Assembly (NCBI GenBank): GCA_017163975.1
Contig: JAFFSR010000016.1
Coordinates: 1-64,000 of the forward strand
DNA length: 64,000 nt
Source of the DNA: Anastatus disparis
Taxonomy: Eukaryota; Arthropoda; Insecta; Hymenoptera; Eupelmidae
Direction of reading: 5' to 3'
Positions 62,645 through 64,000 of this stretch are shown one piece after another. The translations under genes and the position numbers were made by a program. The notes below the pieces were generated by a model, which was not told the origin of the DNA, searched no databases, and was given only the letters and a program-made list of their open reading frames with translations. How positions within the stretch are numbered: position 1 is the stretch's first letter; the number at the start of each line of letters is the position of its first letter.

Positions 62645-64000
62645 AGGCCAATTCGTCGGTCAAGTCACCCAAGAACGGCCCTGTTTTCGCATCGTACTCA
62701 CCCACGCGACTTACATACACAATAGAGTCAGTATCGTAATACAATACACGTTCACCCAACGGTCGCAATTCTTCGTAGAGTTTTAAACGCGCCAAGGCTG
62801 TGGTATAAGCGGCTACGACAACGTTACATAATGCCGATGGCTTGACAGCCGCTTCTGTGTTTTGCCAGCATACGTAAATTGTCATATCGTCGATCGGTAA
62901 AATTTAGTCAACCTCGCTCTCAGCACTACAGAGTAATTCAAACAACCTCTGTGGATCATCCACCACTTCGGTCTTTGGCATATTTTCTTGTTGACCAAAT
63001 TTACCCCACAATGAGTTTAAACAGAGTTTTGCTACAGACGTCAGACCAGCGTTATATTTTATTCGATTTTTATCTAATTTTATGCCCTCTTGTTGCACAA
63101 ATTACTCAATATATCGAGCAATCGCATTTTCGTTACCGTCAGCACATTCCGAAGGGTAACCCGACGCGTACGTTTTCTCAGCGAAAAATTTATCGATATA
63201 AGTTGGAAATAGACCACCCGGACCTGTGGCTTTGTTGTACTGAGTAATTTTATAAGACCATATTTCAAATATTTTTCGGACGATATAGCCTATCTGAACA
63301 GCTTTTCTCAACTTGCCAGCAACCCACGTACCGATAAAAACACGATCATCAGGATTTTCATGGTCACAATCTGCGGTATACATTAATTCAGCACATATTC
63401 GACATAGTGGAAACAAAAGCTTATTATGCATTTTAACGGGAAGTACAGCATGATTTAAATTTTGCGGCGGCAATACTTCACATTTAATGAGACCTTCAAC
63501 GTGACTTATGTCATTCTTTTGACCCACCAGAGAGCGACACTTATCCTCGTCCACGTAGAGAGTTGGGTAACCAATGGGATATCGACCGTACTTACAGATA
63601 TATGGATATAATGAACACACGTCCACGTATTTTATTTTCTCACCCTCTTTTGCATCGTAAATTTTGACTGTATTGCCCGTCCGCCCGCCAAAAAATGCTT
63701 CTTGAGGATTTAACGGCGCGTGCCATTTCCGTATCTTATCTTCCATGTACGACCTCATATTCTCGTTTTCCGAGTACTCTCGATCGAAATCACACTCCCA
63801 CTTTTCGATAAGTTCATAACCATGAGCTCGCATTTTTTCCGATATCCGCGCGGTTCTCTCGAAACGTTCGTCCATATTTTCACCGTTTACGAGCCTCGAG
63901 TCCCGGTTTATTGTGTAACACCAGACACAACCATGCCAATAACACCCGTGAAATTGTAAAACGATTTTCTTTCCATTTCTAAGTACGCAATATCCGTCCA
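62638..64000 (-). pseudogene. polB: PolB (protein-primed family B DNA polymerase), N-terminus outside window, two in-frame TAAs
   Basis: Minus-strand frame open from the right edge. From the edge inward: FHGCYWHGC, WECDFD, GRTGN, the DxxSLYP motif (VDVCSLYPYICKYGRYPIG), the motif B region KLCLNSLWGKFGQ, and the motif C region YYDTDSIVYVS. The order is that of Polinton-type PolB, which copies the element with a terminal protein as primer. TAA stops at 63102-63104 and 62904-62906 interrupt an otherwise constant frame. The gene is further cut by the insertion just after GDLTDELACYG. The exonuclease domain is outside the window. No doubt about identity; it is a pseudogene as it stands. Confidence 0.9.

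Larger units (their letters stand above)
45196..64000 (-). mobile_element. Polinton/Maverick (polintovirus-like) element, right end outside window
   Basis: Minus-strand gene cluster with the full Polinton signature: protein-primed PolB, FtsK/HerA-type packaging ATPase, retroviral-type integrase with chromodomain, adenain-type protease, double jelly-roll major capsid and single jelly-roll minor capsid, plus PLA2. Genes are packed head to tail with short overlaps. The left boundary is uncertain (between about 45.2 and 45.5 kb); the long terminal repeats were not identified. Several genes carry stops or frameshifts, and a 7.8-kb element splits PolB, so the element cannot replicate by itself as it stands. 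Confidence 0.88.

Overview
The window looks like a repeat-rich, AT-rich stretch of an arthropod (most likely insect) nuclear genome. No ordinary host gene is visible. Everything that can be recognised belongs to transposable elements or virus-like elements, and several of them are nested in each other. The organism call rests on the element families: an errantivirus-type Ty3/Gypsy element with an F-type envelope gene, a Polinton/Maverick, a decayed LINE, and a TE protein family I know mainly from arthropods.

Layout. 1-2.7 kb: two head-to-head copies of one transposon-type gene form an inverted repeat around a structured spacer. 2.7-6.2 kb: AT-rich DNA with microsatellites. 6.2-9.5 kb: nested small elements, two of them carrying 5S-rRNA-like internal promoter sequence and one a foldback built of 28-bp repeats. 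An inverted copy of their host repeat at 38.6-39.3 kb acts as an empty-site reference. 10.8-38.6 kb: two almost identical 1.18-kb direct repeats (probable LTRs) bracket a minus-strand retroelement with gag, pol, env and a downstream accessory ORF (22.7 to 12.9 kb), plus about 14.8 kb of ORF-poor, T-tract-rich DNA. 39.5-43.6 kb: a composite inverted repeat with a 700-bp palindrome, a 15-bp minisatellite and a broken second copy of the gene family seen at 1-2.7 kb. 43.9-45.1 kb: a decayed LINE. 45.5-64 kb: a Polinton, minus strand, interrupted by a 7.8-kb inverted-repeat element inside its DNA polymerase gene.

How the genes work together. In the retroelement, Gag and Pol overlap and are joined by a canonical -1 slippery site. 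Pol carries protease, RT, RNase H, an unusually long linker with an AT-hook and a macro-like segment, and integrase. Env is an F-type fusion glycoprotein. The downstream ORF looks like an RRM plus two C2HC zinc knuckles, which is notable because Gag has no zinc knuckle. The Polinton carries, in minus-strand order, PolB, packaging ATPase, a small basic protein, a capsid-associated protein, PLA2, integrase-chromodomain, minor capsid, a core-like protein, major capsid, a conserved unknown, adenain-type protease and another conserved unknown. PolB, ATPase, integrase and three others carry nonsense or frameshift lesions. Major capsid, minor capsid, PLA2, protease and two small ORFs are open.

Limits: all family assignments are by eye. 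The left end of the first TE gene, the N-terminus of PolB and the right end of the Polinton lie outside the window.
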